Position numbers and translations under genes: made by a program. Below are positions 37,692 to 47,162 of a stretch of DNA of 64,000 nucleotides, in pieces. This stretch comes from Bosea sp. AS-1 (GTDB taxonomy: Bacteria; Pseudomonadota; Alphaproteobacteria; Rhizobiales; Beijerinckiaceae), in the NCBI RefSeq assembly GCF_002220095.1, contig NZ_CP022372.1, forward strand, positions 186,001 to 250,000, in the 5' to 3' direction. The stretch's first letter is position 1. Every line of letters begins with the position of its first letter. The notes under the pieces were generated by a model. It was not told the origin of the DNA. It did not search any database and saw only the letters and a list, made by a program, of their open reading frames with translations.

Positions 37692-38942
37692 ATGATGGCC
37701 ATTGCGCCGGATGGAAGCACGCGCATCGTCATTGCCGGCGGCGGCATCGCCGGCCTGAGCCTGGCGCTCGCGTTGAAACAGGCTCTCGGGGCGGCTTTCT
37801 CGATCGTCCTCGCCGATCCGACGGTGAACGCGGTGCCGAAGGCCGACAACCGTGCCTATGCGGTGGCCGCCGGGGCTCGCGCCATGCTTGAGACGCTCGG
37901 TGTCTGGGATGCGGTTTCCGACAAGGCGCAGGCTATGACGGAAATGGTCATCTCCGACAGCCGGACCAACGACGCGGTCCGGCCAATCTTCCTGACCTTC
38001 GACGGCGAGGTCGAGCCCGGCCAGCCCTTCGCCCATATGGTCGAGAACGGTGCGCTCGTGGTCGAGCTGAAGGCGGCCTGCCAACTGGCCGGGGTCGAGC
38101 TGCGGCCGGTCGGCGTCCGCCGTTTCCGTGTCGAGGACGAGGATGTCGAGGTCGTCTTCGCGGATGGCGTGCGCGAGCGCGCTGCGCTGCTCGTCGCGGC
38201 CGATGGTGCTCGCTCGAAGCTGCGCGATCAGGCGGGTATCGGCTGGGTCGGTTGGGGGTACCGGCAGTCGGGCATCGTCGCGACAATCGGGCATGAACGG
38301 CCTCATCATGGCCGCGCCGTCGAGCATTTTCTGCCCGCGGGCCCCTTTGCGATCCTGCCTCTGGCGGATGGCGGCAGGCTCGGCCACCGCTCCTCGATCG
38401 TCTGGACGGAGCGGACCGAGAACGTCGAGCCCCTGCTCTCGCTGGACGCAGAGGACATTCTGACCGAGATCGAGGCGCGCTTCGGGCTCGAGCTTGGCGA
38501 GATCGCCCTGGAAAGTCCGGTGAGCGCGCACCCGCTGGGCTTCGGCGTGGCGCGGCGCTTCGTCGACTACCGCTTCGCACTGCTCGGCGATGCCGCCCAC
38601 CTCATCCACCCGATCGCGGGGCAGGGGCTCAATCTCGGCCTGAAAGACGTTGCGGCATTGGCGGAGGCGATCGTCGATGCGGCCCGGCTCGGGCTCGACC
38701 CCGGTGCGCTCGACGTGCTGGAGGGCTACGAGAAGGCCCGCCGCTTCGATACCGTCGCCATGGGCGCGGTAACGGACGGGCTCAACCGGCTGTTCTCGAA
38801 CGATGCGACGCCGCTCAGGCTGGCCCGCGACCTCGGATTGGGAATGGTCGACCGGCTGCCTGGGCTGAAGCGCTTCTTCATCCGCGAAGCGGCCGGTGTC
38901 GCCGGCGCCCCGCCGCGTCTGCTCAGGGGCGAAACGCTTTAG
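37692..38942 (+). CDS. UbiH/UbiF/Coq6-family ubiquinone hydroxylase
   Basis: A 416-residue FAD monooxygenase that hydroxylates the ubiquinone precursor ring. The Rossmann motif IAGGGIAGLSLALAL is near residues 15-29, LVAADGARSKLR is the DG motif, and ALLGDAAHLIHPIAGQGLNLGLKD is the GD motif with the UbiH/COQ6 signature. Which ring position it hydroxylates cannot be read from sequence; many alphaproteobacteria use a broad-specificity UbiL or UbiM. Confidence 0.88.
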   Translation: MMAIAPDGSTRIVIAGGGIAGLSLALALKQALGAAFSIVLADPTVNAVPKADNRAYAVAAGARAMLETLGVWDAVSDKAQAMTEMVISDSRTNDAVRPIFLTFDGEVEPGQPFAHMVENGALVVELKAACQLAGVELRPVGVRRFRVEDEDVEVVFADGVRERAALLVAADGARSKLRDQAGIGWVGWGYRQSGIVATIGHERPHHGRAVEHFLPAGPFAILPLADGGRLGHRSSIVWTERTENVEPLLSLDAEDILTEIEARFGLELGEIALESPVSAHPLGFGVARRFVDYRFALLGDAAHLIHPIAGQGLNLGLKDVAALAEAIVDAARLGLDPGALDVLEGYEKARRFDTVAMGAVTDGLNRLFSNDATPLRLARDLGLGMVDRLPGLKRFFIREAAGVAGAPPRLLRGETL

Positions 38943-38950
38943 CATCCTGC

Positions 38951-38980
38951 CGTCATGGTCGGGCTTGACCCGAGCAAGAC
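38951..38980. repeat. Possible REP-like palindrome
   Basis: TCGGGCTTGACCCGA (38959-38973) is a 5-bp stem with a CTTGA loop. It resembles the short GGGCTTGACCC palindromes scattered between genes of many rhizobial genomes. I saw only one copy in this window, so repeat status is an inference. Confidence 0.35.
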
Positions 38981-39048
38981 GAACATCGGCAAACGCATCT
39001 CAAGATTCTAGGGACGCCGTAGCGCGGCGCCTACAAACGGCTTTCGCT

Positions 39049-39246
39049 TCAGTCCTCCAGCGGCCGTGCCTCTTCCGGCAGCATGATCGGGATGCCGTCG
39101 CGGATCGGATAGGCGAGCTTGGCGGCCCGGCTGATCAGCTCCTGCTTTGCCGCGTCATACTCCAGCGTGCTCTTGGTCAGAGGGCAGACCAGGATCTCGA
39201 GCAGCTTCGGGTCGATGCGCGTGGCGGTGTCGGTCTCGTTCGTCAT
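39049..39246 (-). CDS. Trm112-family small protein
   Basis: A 65-residue protein of the Trm112/UPF0434 (YcaR) family: [18 protein letters not shown] followed by [25 protein letters not shown]. In eukaryotes Trm112 activates methyltransferases; bacterial members are uncharacterised, and this one keeps a single Cys in CPLTK, so no zinc knuckle is expected. It follows the glutamate dehydrogenase gene by 10 bases and may be cotranscribed. Confidence 0.85.
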   Translation of the reverse strand: MTNETDTATRIDPKLLEILVCPLTKSTLEYDAAKQELISRAAKLAYPIRDGIPIMLPEEARPLED

Positions 39247-39256
39247 AGGGGTTCCT

Positions 39257-42200
39257 TCAGTTCTTGCGCGGCAGGTCGGCCAGCATGCCGGCCGCGACCA
39301 TCAGCTTCGGCAGGGTCAGGCCGGAGGCCGCGATGGCGTTGACCGTGCTGCGGATGCGCTCGGCATCGCTACCGCGTTCAGCCAGCCAGCTTTCGAGCGA
39401 GCCTTTGCCGGCGTCCGAAGCGGCGATCTCCTGCGTGATCTGCGCATGGGCGTCGTCCAGCGTCTCCAGCGCCCTTTCCCGGGCCAGGCGCTCGTAGTCG
39501 TCCGTCGCCGGCACCGCCGCGGCAGCCGCCTTGAGGCTGGCGAGACCGAAGAAGGCATCGACCCCGAAGTGGATTCGGGCGACGTCGCCGATGTGGCGCT
39601 TGCTGCGCTCGGCGATGTCGACGATGTCAGTCGCTTCAGCGAGCGACGGCAGGCTGGCGACGCGGGTCGCGAGCGCTTCCGGCACGCCCTCCGAGGTCAG
39701 CACCGCGATGCGGGCGAGCCGCGCCTGGGCAGCCGTTTCCGGCAGCAATGCGTTGAGCTCGGCCGAGAGATCGGCGACACCCTTGGCATAATGCGCGATG
39801 GTCTGCTCGATCGTGCCTGGCTTGGCCGCACCGCGGCGCAGGAACCAGCCCATGCGGTCAATGACGAGCTCCTGTGCGGCAGCGTAGAGCCCGAGCTGAG
39901 TCTTGCCGGGTATCGTCGCGTCGAGCGCGTCGATCTCGCTGTTGAGGCCGATGAGGTCGAAGGAATCGCGTGCGACCGCATAGGCGGCGGCGATGGCCGG
40001 GACCTCCGAGCGGGTCAGCGCGGCCAGCACCGGCACCAGCGCCGGGCCGCCGCGATTGACGATGGCATTGGCAAGCTGGGTCGCGACGATCTCGCGGCGC
40101 AACCTGTGGCTGGCAATCGCCTCGGGATAGGCGTCACGTAGAGCCTTCGGGAAATAGCGGACGAGCTCGGTCGCGAGGTAGGGGTCGTCCGGCACCGACG
40201 ATTCGAGCAGCGCGTCGTGCAGCGCGAGCTTGGCATAGGCCAGCAACACGGCGAGCTCCGGTCGCGTCAGTCCCTCGCCACGCTTCTCGCGTTCGGCAAG
40301 CTGGGCGTCGCTCGGCAGGAATTCGACGCCGCGGTCGAGCCGACCCTCCTGCTCAAGTGTCTGCATCAGGAAGCGCAGTCCCGGCGTCGCCGCGACGCCC
40401 TTGGCCTCGGTGAGCGAGAGCGCCAGTGTCTGGAGATAGTTGTTGCGCAGGACGAGCAGGCCTACCTCGTCGGTCATCGCCGCAAGCAGCTCGTTGCGCT
40501 TGTCCTCCTTGAGGCGGCCATCCTTCACCAGGCCGGCCAACGCGATCTTGATGTTGACCTCGACGTCGGAGGTGTTGACGCCGGCCGAGTTGTCGATGGC
40601 GTCGGTGTTGAGCTTGACACCCTTGCGCGCCGCCTCGATGCGCCCGCGCTGGGTCACGCCGAGATTGGCGCCCTCGCCGATGACGCGGGCGCGGACGTCG
40701 TTGCCGGCAATGCGGATCGCGTCGTTGGCGCGGTCGCCGACCTGAGCATCGCTCTCGTCGGCGGCACGGATATAGGTCCCGATGCCGCCGAACCAGAGCA
40801 GATCGACACGCGCTTTCAGGATCGCGGTCATCAGTTCGGGCGGCGAGACCTCCTTCTTGTCGATATCGAGCAGGGCACGGATTTCCGCTGAAAGCGGGAT
40901 GCTCTTGGCCTGGCGCGAGAAGATGCCGCCACCCTTCGAGATCAGGCTCTTGTCGTAGTCGCCCCAGGACGAGCGCGGCAGGGCGAAGAGGCGCTGACGC
41001 TCGGCCAGCGACTTCGTCGGATCGGGATCGGGATCGAGGAAGATGTCGCGATGGTCGAAGGCGGCGACGAGCTTGATCGCTGGCGAGAGCAGCATGCCGT
41101 TGCCGAAGACGTCGCCCGACATGTCGCCGACGCCGGCGACGGTGAAGGGCGTGGTCTGGATATCGACATCGACCTCGCGGAAGTGACGCTTCACCGCCTC
41201 CCAGGCGCCGCGGGCGGTGATGCCCATGCCCTTGTGGTCGTAGCCTTGCGAGCCGCCCGACGCGAAGGCGTCGCCGAGCCAGTGGTGCTTCTCCAGCGAG
41301 ATCGCGTTGGCGGTGTCGGAGAAGGTCGCAGTGCCCTTGTCGGCGGCAACGACGAGATAGGGGTCGTCGCCATCATGGCGCACCGTGTCCGGCGGCGGCA
41401 CGAGGGTCTCACCATCGAGATTGTCGGTGAGCTCGAGCAGGTTGCGGATGAAGATGCGGTAGCTCTCGGTGCCTTCGGCCAGCCAGGCGGCGCGGTCGGA
41501 GGCCGGCGGCAGCTGCTTGGGAACGAAGCCGCCCTTGGCGCCGACCGGGACGATGACCGCGTTCTTGACCTGTTGCGCCTTGACGAGGCCGAGCACCTCG
41601 GTGCGGAAATCCTGCGGCCGGTCGGACCAGCGCAGGCCGCCGCGCGCGACCTTGCCGAAGCGCAGATGGATGCCCTCGACACGCGGCGAATAGACGAAGA
41701 TCTCGTAGAGCGGGCGCGGCAGCGGCAGGCCGTCGACCTGGGCGCAGTCGAACTTGAAGGTGATGGTTTCGCGCGGCAGGCCGTCCGGACCGATCTGGAA
41801 GAAATTGGTGCGCAGCGCCGCGTCGACCAGATTGACGAGGCGCCGCAGGATGCGGTCCTCGTCCAGGCTGGTGACGGCGTCGAGCGCTTCCTCGATCGCG
41901 GCGCGCTTCTGCGCCATGCGCTGCTCGCGCTCCTCCGGCTTGATGCGCGGATCGAACTTGGCGGTGAAATAGCCGACGAGGTCGGAGGCGATACCGGAAT
42001 GGCGCGTCAGCGCATCGGCGATATAGCCCTGCGCATAGGGCGCGCCGACCTGGCGGAGATAGCGGCCAAAAGCCCGCAGCAGCGCGGCCTCACGCCAGGC
42101 GAGCCCGGCTGCGAGCACGAGCTGGTCGAAACGGTCGGATTCGGCCAACCCCCGGAATTGCGCCATCAGCGCCGCTTCGATGGTCGGGTCGAGGTGCTCG

Positions 42201-44098
42201 ATATCGATCTCGCCGTCGTCGGCGCGCTCCAGCGTCATGTCGTGCAGCCATACGGGGAGGTTCTTGCCCTCGCCGCCCTGGCCCTGCGGCATCACGTTGA
42301 AGGTCCGCTCGTTGACGACGCGGAAGCCCATGTTTTCCAGGAGTGGAACGCGGGCGGAGAGCGAGATCGCGCCGCCGCGCGAGAAGACCTTGAGATTGGC
42401 GCGCGTCGCCGGGTCGCCCTCGCGGCGGTAGAGATTGACCGCGCGCGGCCGCTCGGCCGAGAGCTGCTGCAGCATCTCGATATCGATCAACGCGTCGTCG
42501 GCGGAGAAGCGCTCGCGGTAGGCGGCGCCGAAGGCGGCGGCATAGCGCTCGGCCAGTGCGCGGGCGGCCGGACCCGATTTCTCGCGGTCGAGCGCATCCT
42601 TGAGCCCGTCACTCCAGGTGCGGACGATCGCGCCGATGCCAGCCTCGAGGGTCGCGCGGTCGATCTTCGGGGTTTTGCCCTCGTCGCGGCCGATGATGTA
42701 GTGGGTGCGGGAGAGAGGCCCTTCGGGATAGGCCGGGTAGGCGGCCGAGAGGCGGCCGTTGTAGATCCGGGCCAGGAACTCGCCGACACGCTGGCGCACC
42801 GTGGTGTCGTAGCGGTCCTTCGGGATGAAGACGAGGATCGAAACGAAGCGGTCGAACTCGTCGACGCGGGCAAGTGCCCGGATCCGCGGCCGCTCGGTGA
42901 GCTGCAGGATATCGAGGGCGAACTGCTCCAGCGTCGGGGCATCGATCTGGAAGAGCTCGTCGCGCGGATAGGCGTCGAGCACGTTCATGAGCGCGCGGCC
43001 GGAATAGCTCGCCGGGTCGAAGCCGATGTTCTTGGCGACGCGCGCGACCTTGAGGCGCAGATAGGGGATGACCCGGGCCGAGCCGGTATAGGCGTTGGAG
43101 GTCAACAGGCCGAGGATGCGCAATTCGCCGTCGAGCCGCCCGTCCGGCGTGAACAGCTTGACGCCGACATAGTCGAGATGGACGTGCCGGTGGACGCGGC
43201 TCTTGACGTTGGCCTTGGTGATGATGAGCGCCAGCGGCCGGGCCAGGAAGGCGCGCACCTCCGGCGTGGTGGTCACCAGTTCGCGGCCGCGACGCAGCAC
43301 CTTGACCGCGGGGTCACGCAGGATGCCGAGGCCGGACCCCTCGATCGGATCGGCAGCGACATCGCCGCCGGGGAAGCGATAGGCGCGCACGCCGAGCAGG
43401 GTGAAGTTGTCGCCCGCGATCCATTCGAGGAATTGCAGCGCCTCGGCGATCTCGTCCTCGGGCAGCGGCGGCGGATTGGCGCGATAGGCCTGAATGACCT
43501 CGGTGATGCGCCCGCGCATCGCCGCCCAGTCGTCGACGGCCAGCCCGACATCGGCATAGACCCGTTCCAGCGCGAGCTTGAGCTGTTCGCGCGCCTCGGG
43601 CGTGTCGATGCGATCGAGATGGATGTGAAGAAGGCTCTCGCGGCGGGTGCCTTCCGGAGCACGGCCGGTAGCTTCACCGGCGAGCGAGACGAACTTGCCC
43701 TTGGCATCGCGGGCGACGGCCAGGATCGGATGGGCGACGAGGCGCGGCTCGTAACCCTGCTCCTGCAACTCCGCCAGGGTCGAATCGAGCAGGAACGGTT
43801 TGTTGTCGTTGACCACCTCGAGGATGGTGATCTGCTGCTCGCGACCGTCCGCGCTGAACGCGTCGTCACGGAAGCGCAGGCTGATGGCTTCAGGCTTGCG
43901 TGGCTCGATGAGGTGCTCATAGGCCGCGGCGGCGGCACGGGCGAGCAGTTCCGGTGGGAGGGCTTCGAGATCTTCGGCGACGGAGCGGCCGTAGAGCAGC
44001 TTGGGGAACTCGGCGGGCATCGCGGCCTTCAGGCCGGCCGTGGCGGCTTCAATGGCGGCAACCGCCGCGACCGTAGCATTCGTGACCCGCTTGCCCAT
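39257..44098 (-). CDS. Large NAD-specific glutamate dehydrogenase
   Basis: A 1613-residue enzyme of the 180-kDa class that deaminates glutamate to 2-oxoglutarate with NAD. The N-terminal half carries ACT-like regulatory segments ([22 protein letters not shown]). The catalytic core from about residue 780 contains [38 protein letters not shown] with the active Lys, and [14 protein letters not shown]; a long helical C-terminus ends it. I use ATG 44098 ([10 protein letters not shown]), which gives the usual length. Its catabolic role fits the glnK-amtB nitrogen genes nearby, though they are separate units. Confidence 0.93.
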   Translation of the reverse strand: MGKRVTNATVAAVAAIEAATAGLKAAMPAEFPKLLYGRSVAEDLEALPPELLARAAAAAYEHLIEPRKPEAISLRFRDDAFSADGREQQITILEVVNDNKPFLLDSTLAELQEQGYEPRLVAHPILAVARDAKGKFVSLAGEATGRAPEGTRRESLLHIHLDRIDTPEAREQLKLALERVYADVGLAVDDWAAMRGRITEVIQAYRANPPPLPEDEIAEALQFLEWIAGDNFTLLGVRAYRFPGGDVAADPIEGSGLGILRDPAVKVLRRGRELVTTTPEVRAFLARPLALIITKANVKSRVHRHVHLDYVGVKLFTPDGRLDGELRILGLLTSNAYTGSARVIPYLRLKVARVAKNIGFDPASYSGRALMNVLDAYPRDELFQIDAPTLEQFALDILQLTERPRIRALARVDEFDRFVSILVFIPKDRYDTTVRQRVGEFLARIYNGRLSAAYPAYPEGPLSRTHYIIGRDEGKTPKIDRATLEAGIGAIVRTWSDGLKDALDREKSGPAARALAERYAAAFGAAYRERFSADDALIDIEMLQQLSAERPRAVNLYRREGDPATRANLKVFSRGGAISLSARVPLLENMGFRVVNERTFNVMPQGQGGEGKNLPVWLHDMTLERADDGEIDIEHLDPTIEAALMAQFRGLAESDRFDQLVLAAGLAWREAALLRAFGRYLRQVGAPYAQGYIADALTRHSGIASDLVGYFTAKFDPRIKPEEREQRMAQKRAAIEEALDAVTSLDEDRILRRLVNLVDAALRTNFFQIGPDGLPRETITFKFDCAQVDGLPLPRPLYEIFVYSPRVEGIHLRFGKVARGGLRWSDRPQDFRTEVLGLVKAQQVKNAVIVPVGAKGGFVPKQLPPASDRAAWLAEGTESYRIFIRNLLELTDNLDGETLVPPPDTVRHDGDDPYLVVAADKGTATFSDTANAISLEKHHWLGDAFASGGSQGYDHKGMGITARGAWEAVKRHFREVDVDIQTTPFTVAGVGDMSGDVFGNGMLLSPAIKLVAAFDHRDIFLDPDPDPTKSLAERQRLFALPRSSWGDYDKSLISKGGGIFSRQAKSIPLSAEIRALLDIDKKEVSPPELMTAILKARVDLLWFGGIGTYIRAADESDAQVGDRANDAIRIAGNDVRARVIGEGANLGVTQRGRIEAARKGVKLNTDAIDNSAGVNTSDVEVNIKIALAGLVKDGRLKEDKRNELLAAMTDEVGLLVLRNNYLQTLALSLTEAKGVAATPGLRFLMQTLEQEGRLDRGVEFLPSDAQLAEREKRGEGLTRPELAVLLAYAKLALHDALLESSVPDDPYLATELVRYFPKALRDAYPEAIASHRLRREIVATQLANAIVNRGGPALVPVLAALTRSEVPAIAAAYAVARDSFDLIGLNSEIDALDATIPGKTQLGLYAAAQELVIDRMGWFLRRGAAKPGTIEQTIAHYAKGVADLSAELNALLPETAAQARLARIAVLTSEGVPEALATRVASLPSLAEATDIVDIAERSKRHIGDVARIHFGVDAFFGLASLKAAAAAVPATDDYERLARERALETLDDAHAQITQEIAASDAGKGSLESWLAERGSDAERIRSTVNAIAASGLTLPKLMVAAGMLADLPRKN

Positions 44099-44210
44099 GC
44101 TAACCCCCGTTGTTTTGCCGCAGCGATGACATAGGCTGCACGGCCTTTCAACTTTGCCTTGCCCAACAAAGCGGCAAAAATGCTGTTCCCCGAACAAAGC
44201 AGGACGCACC

Positions 44211-44828
44211 ATGGCGACGAAGCATGACAAACCAAAGGTGGGCGAGGAGCCGGTGCGGCAAGATGCCCCGCCGGCCGTGATGGCGCTCGAACTGAAGCCG
44301 GGGACGTTGTCTCCGGAGAATCAGGCCTATTTCGAGAAGTGCCAGGAGAAGCTCGGCTTCGTTCCGAACGTGCTTTCCTCCTATGCGTTCGACGATGCCA
44401 AGCTTTCGGCCTTCGCCGCATTCTACAACGATCTGATGCTGGCGCCGTCAGGGCTGTCGAAGCTGGAGCGTGAGATGATCGCGGTCGCGGTATCGAGCGT
44501 CAATCGCTGCTATTACTGCCTCACCGCGCATGGCGCCGCGGTGCGCCAGCTCTCGGGCGATTCCGTCCTCGGCGAGCTCATGGTGATGAATTACCGGGCA
44601 GCGGAGCTATCGAAGCGGCATCGCGCCATGCTCGATTTTTCGGTGAAGCTGACCGAGACGCCGCACCTGATCGGCGAGGCGGATCGCACGGCCCTGCGGG
44701 AGGCGGGGTTCGGCGAACGCGACATCTGGGACATCGGCGCCGTCGCATCCTTCTACAACATGTCGAACCGTATGGCCTCGGCCGTCGATATGCGGCCGAA
44801 CGCCGAATATCACCGGCAAGCCCGTTGA
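44211..44828 (+). CDS. AhpD-like / carboxymuconolactone decarboxylase-family peroxidase
   Basis: A 205-residue all-helical protein of the peroxidase-related (uncharacterised peroxidase, AhpD-like) group. The redox motif is CYYC, followed by LTAHG, in SSVNRCYYCLTAHGAAV near residues 100-115; FVPNVLSSYAFDDAKLSAF in the first third is typical of the larger CMD-family peroxidases. Reduction of peroxides through the Cys pair is expected but not shown. ATG 44211 has AGGA 6 bases before it. It is divergent from the glutamate dehydrogenase gene. Confidence 0.83.
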   Translation: MATKHDKPKVGEEPVRQDAPPAVMALELKPGTLSPENQAYFEKCQEKLGFVPNVLSSYAFDDAKLSAFAAFYNDLMLAPSGLSKLEREMIAVAVSSVNRCYYCLTAHGAAVRQLSGDSVLGELMVMNYRAAELSKRHRAMLDFSVKLTETPHLIGEADRTALREAGFGERDIWDIGAVASFYNMSNRMASAVDMRPNAEYHRQAR

Positions 44829-44849
44829 TCCGCCGACGCTTTCGCTGCG

Positions 44850-44880
44850 AAAGAAAAACGGCCGGCGAAGACGCCAGCCG
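44850..44880 (-). terminator. Intrinsic terminator of the candidate RNA
   Basis: A 9-bp stem (44859-44867 with 44872-44880, one wobble pair) with a 4-base loop is followed on the minus strand by TTTTTCTTT. On the plus strand there is no T run, so it does not suit the upstream AhpD-like gene. Confidence 0.75.
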
Positions 44881-45000
44881 CTAGTTGGCCTCGATCGAAT
44901 GGCCCGGTCCCACCCGAACTCCGGGGGGCTGGGGGGCTGACAAGCCGGGGTCCGAGAAGACCGGGCCATCGAGGCAACGGTTGCAGTTGAGCCGTGCAAC
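44850..45000 (-). ncRNA. Candidate structured small RNA
   Basis: This fills half of a 328-bp gap (44829-45156) that has no supported gene. Read on the minus strand, a 6-bp hairpin (44995-45000 with 44980-44985) is followed by a 20-bp bulged stem (44959-44978 with 44884-44909) enclosing a 49-base loop with two C6 runs, and then by an intrinsic terminator with TTTTT. The nearest upstream minus-strand gene (GNAT) ends 535 bases away, so either a separate RNA or a long 3' UTR antisense to the DUF2794 gene is implied. No promoter was recognised, and no known RNA family. Confidence 0.5.
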
Positions 45001-45156
45001 TTGGCGGGTCCTTGTCCTGTTGGCGGCGAAATTGCGGCATTTCCGACGAAGCCGTGAGGAGCCGCTTTCGTCCCGTCTCTTGCCAGCGCAGCATCGGGGG
45101 CGCATCATCACCGGCATGTCGTATCCGGGTTTCATCGAGCGAAGCGGGGAGGCGCC

Positions 45157-45525
45157 ATGAGCGAAAGCGACACGCCGCAATCGCAGGCCTCCGGCGCCGT
45201 GGTGAGCTTTCCGGCGCCGGTTCGTCCCAGCGCCGTCACCTTCGACCGCCGTGAGCTTTCCGAATTGCTCAACCTCTATGGCCGCATGGTCGCGGCCGGC
45301 GAATGGCGCGACTACGCCATCGATTTCCTGAAGGACAAGGCGCAGTTCTCGGTGTTTCGCCGCTCCTCCGAAATGCCGCTCTATCGCATCGTCAAGGATC
45401 CGGCGCTGGCGCGCCGGCAGGGCGCCTATTCCGTGGTGGCGGCGACGGGGCTGATCCTGAAGCGCGGCTCCGAGCTTTCGCGCGTGCTCCGGGTCCTCGA
45501 CAAGAAGCTCAGCGTCGTAGGCTGA
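45157..45525 (+). CDS. DUF2794 conserved protein
   Basis: A 122-residue cytosolic protein of a family that, to my knowledge, is confined to alphaproteobacteria and has no known function. The conserved core reads VTFDRRELSELLNLYGRMVAAGEWRDYAIDFLKDKAQFSVFRRSSE and then PLYRIVKDP; it is rich in charged and aromatic residues and has no membrane segment or known motif. GGGGAGG lies 5 bases before ATG 45157. It stands alone, after the gap with the candidate RNA. Confidence 0.8.
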   Translation: MSESDTPQSQASGAVVSFPAPVRPSAVTFDRRELSELLNLYGRMVAAGEWRDYAIDFLKDKAQFSVFRRSSEMPLYRIVKDPALARRQGAYSVVAATGLILKRGSELSRVLRVLDKKLSVVG

Positions 45526-45534
45526 CGCCGCGGC

Positions 45535-46071
45535 TCAAAAGGCCGGCGGCGAGCGGTCGCCTTCGCCCAGTTCCTTCTGCATCAGCATCTGATCGAGCCA
45601 GCGGCCGTGCTTGAAGCCGACCCTTTCGGCGACGCCGATCAGCCGAAAGCCCGCCTTCTCGTGCAGGCGGCGCGAGCCGACCGAGGCGCCGGTGCCGTCG
45701 CCGATCACGGCGATCATCTGGCGGAAGCCACGCTTGGTACATTCCTGCATCAAGGCGTCGAGCAGCAGGCTACCCAACCCCAGTCCTTGGGCCGCCGGCG
45801 CAAGATAAATCGAGTTCTCGACGGTGGCCCGGTAGGCCGGCCGGGGCCGATAGGCACCGGCATAGGCGTAACCCAGGACGGCACCGCCCCGTTCGGCAAG
45901 GAGATAGGGGTAGCCGCCTGCAAGGATCGCCTCGAAGCGCCGGAGCATTTCGGCTTCGTCGGGAGGATCGAGCTCCCAGGAGGCCGTGCCATGAAGGACG
46001 GCTTGGGCATAGATCGTCGCAATGGCGGGGATATCGGTGGGGGTGGCCGGGCGGATCGTGGCGGTCGTCAT
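45535..46071 (-). CDS. GNAT N-acetyltransferase (phosphinothricin acetyltransferase-like)
   Basis: A 178-residue acetyl-CoA-dependent acetyltransferase. The start TIRPATPTDIPAIATIYAQAVLHGTASWEL is typical of the Pat/YncA (MnaT) branch that acetylates methionine sulfone/sulfoximine or phosphinothricin; the acetyl-CoA loop AAQGLGLGSLLL is near residues 93-104, and YRPRPAYRATVENSIYL precedes it. The natural substrate is uncertain. ATG 46071 is supported by family length. It lies downstream of the Bax-inhibitor gene terminator. Confidence 0.85.
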   Translation of the reverse strand: MTTATIRPATPTDIPAIATIYAQAVLHGTASWELDPPDEAEMLRRFEAILAGGYPYLLAERGGAVLGYAYAGAYRPRPAYRATVENSIYLAPAAQGLGLGSLLLDALMQECTKRGFRQMIAVIGDGTGASVGSRRLHEKAGFRLIGVAERVGFKHGRWLDQMLMQKELGEGDRSPPAF

Positions 46072-46106
46072 GTCCAAAGAATGAGCAATGACCGTGCCAA
46101 AACAAA

Positions 46107-46130
46107 TGCCCCGGCCTTGCGGCCGGGGCA
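46107..46130 (-). terminator. Intrinsic terminator of the Bax-inhibitor-1 family gene
   Basis: A perfect 10-bp stem (46107-46116 with 46121-46130) with a 4-base loop is followed on the minus strand by TTTGTTTT. It begins 31 bases after the stop codon. Confidence 0.88.
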
Positions 46131-46160
46131 TGTCGGCTCCGTCGACGGAGCAGGTTCGTC

Positions 46161-46943
46161 TTACTCGCGGTTGCCGAGCAAGGAGAGCAGGAACTGGAAC
46201 ATGTTGACGAAGTTCAGGTACAGCGACAAGGCGCCGTTGACCGAGAGCTTCGCGGCCTCCTCGGGGTTGAGGTCCGAGTAGAGGTACATCTGCTTCAGGT
46301 TCTGGGTGTCCCAGGCGGTCAGGCCGGCGAAGATCAGCACGCCGAACAGCGAGATGACGAAGCCGAGCCCGCTCGAGGCGAGGAAGATGTTCACCACCGA
46401 GGCCAGGATCAGGCCGATCAGACCCATGATCAGGAACGAACCCATGGCCGACAGCGACTTGGTGGTCGTGTAGCCATAGAGGCTCAGGCCACCGAAGGCG
46501 GCTGCCGTGATCAGGAACACCTGCACCACCGAGGCGCCGGTATAGCGGATCAGCAGCGTCGACATCGACACGCCCATGACCGCCGCGAAGGCAAAGAACA
46601 TGGAGCGGGCCGTCGAGGCGGACATCTTCTCGATCCGGAACGAGAAGAAGAAGATGAAGGCCAGCGGCGCGAGCGCGAACACCCACATCAGCGGCGTGCC
46701 GTACATCAGCTGGCCGAACGAGGTGAGATAGGTGTTGCCGATACGCGCGACGGCGTTGGCCTGGTCGGTGACGGCCATCTTGTTGACGCCCAGCGCGAAC
46801 AGCGCCGAGATCGCCAAGCCGATCACCATGTTGTTGTAGACGCCGAGCATGAACGAGCGCAGGCCCTGATCCATCTCGACGGCGCTGGTCTGCTGTGCGC
46901 GGCCGGCACCCCAGACTGGAGCATTGCGGTCGAAGTTGCTCAT
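46161..46943 (-). CDS. Bax inhibitor-1/YccA-family membrane protein
   Basis: A 260-residue inner-membrane protein with about seven transmembrane helices. The N-terminal MDQGLRSFMLGVYNNMVIGLAISALFALG and the C-terminal LSLYLNFVNMFQFLLSLLGNR are standard for alphaproteobacterial members, which are proposed pH-sensitive calcium leak channels or modulators of FtsH. Direct function is unknown. Single gene with its own terminator. The 219-bp gap upstream, towards the ABC permease, is comparatively AT-rich and shows only a weak 6-bp inverted repeat (CAGGAT/ATCCTG). Confidence 0.88.
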   Translation of the reverse strand: MSNFDRNAPVWGAGRAQQTSAVEMDQGLRSFMLGVYNNMVIGLAISALFALGVNKMAVTDQANAVARIGNTYLTSFGQLMYGTPLMWVFALAPLAFIFFFSFRIEKMSASTARSMFFAFAAVMGVSMSTLLIRYTGASVVQVFLITAAAFGGLSLYGYTTTKSLSAMGSFLIMGLIGLILASVVNIFLASSGLGFVISLFGVLIFAGLTAWDTQNLKQMYLYSDLNPEEAAKLSVNGALSLYLNFVNMFQFLLSLLGNRE

Positions 46944-47162
46944 CGAGCGAGTTTCCCCTCACGTAGTTTCGGACGACGGAAGGCGCGCGGGCGCCAGCCA
47001 TCCTCGCGCACAATCGTCGCGATAAAGGGAATATGAGGCGCTTTTCGCCTTCTTACAAGGGCCGGGCATGATTAAGGGCAGGCGAGCCATAGAAGTTCGG
47101 CCGCCGGCTCATGCAGAATTACAGGATTTTAATGTCTATCCTGCCGGCATGGCAGATAGTCA

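Noticed and set aside
41051..44134. Open reading frame of about 1030 codons on the plus strand
   Set aside because: Antisense shadow of the NAD-glutamate dehydrogenase gene, with no motif and atypical composition.
44891..44930. Plus-strand stretch resembling part of 5S rRNA (CCCACCCGAACTC)
   Set aside because: Only about 13 bases look alike; the rest of the 5S fold and the neighbouring rRNA genes are missing, and the terminator points to the other strand.
44923..44936. Possible G-quadruplex (GGGGGGCTGGGGGG) on the plus strand
   Set aside because: The G runs are explained as the C-rich loop of the candidate minus-strand RNA; only two long runs are adjacent, with a third at 44947, so a stable quadruplex is doubtful.
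46944..47162. Small AT-rich island as a mobile-element remnant or second origin
   Set aside because: Only one weak 6-bp inverted repeat, no DnaA boxes, and no coding remnants; it is probably promoter and terminator DNA.
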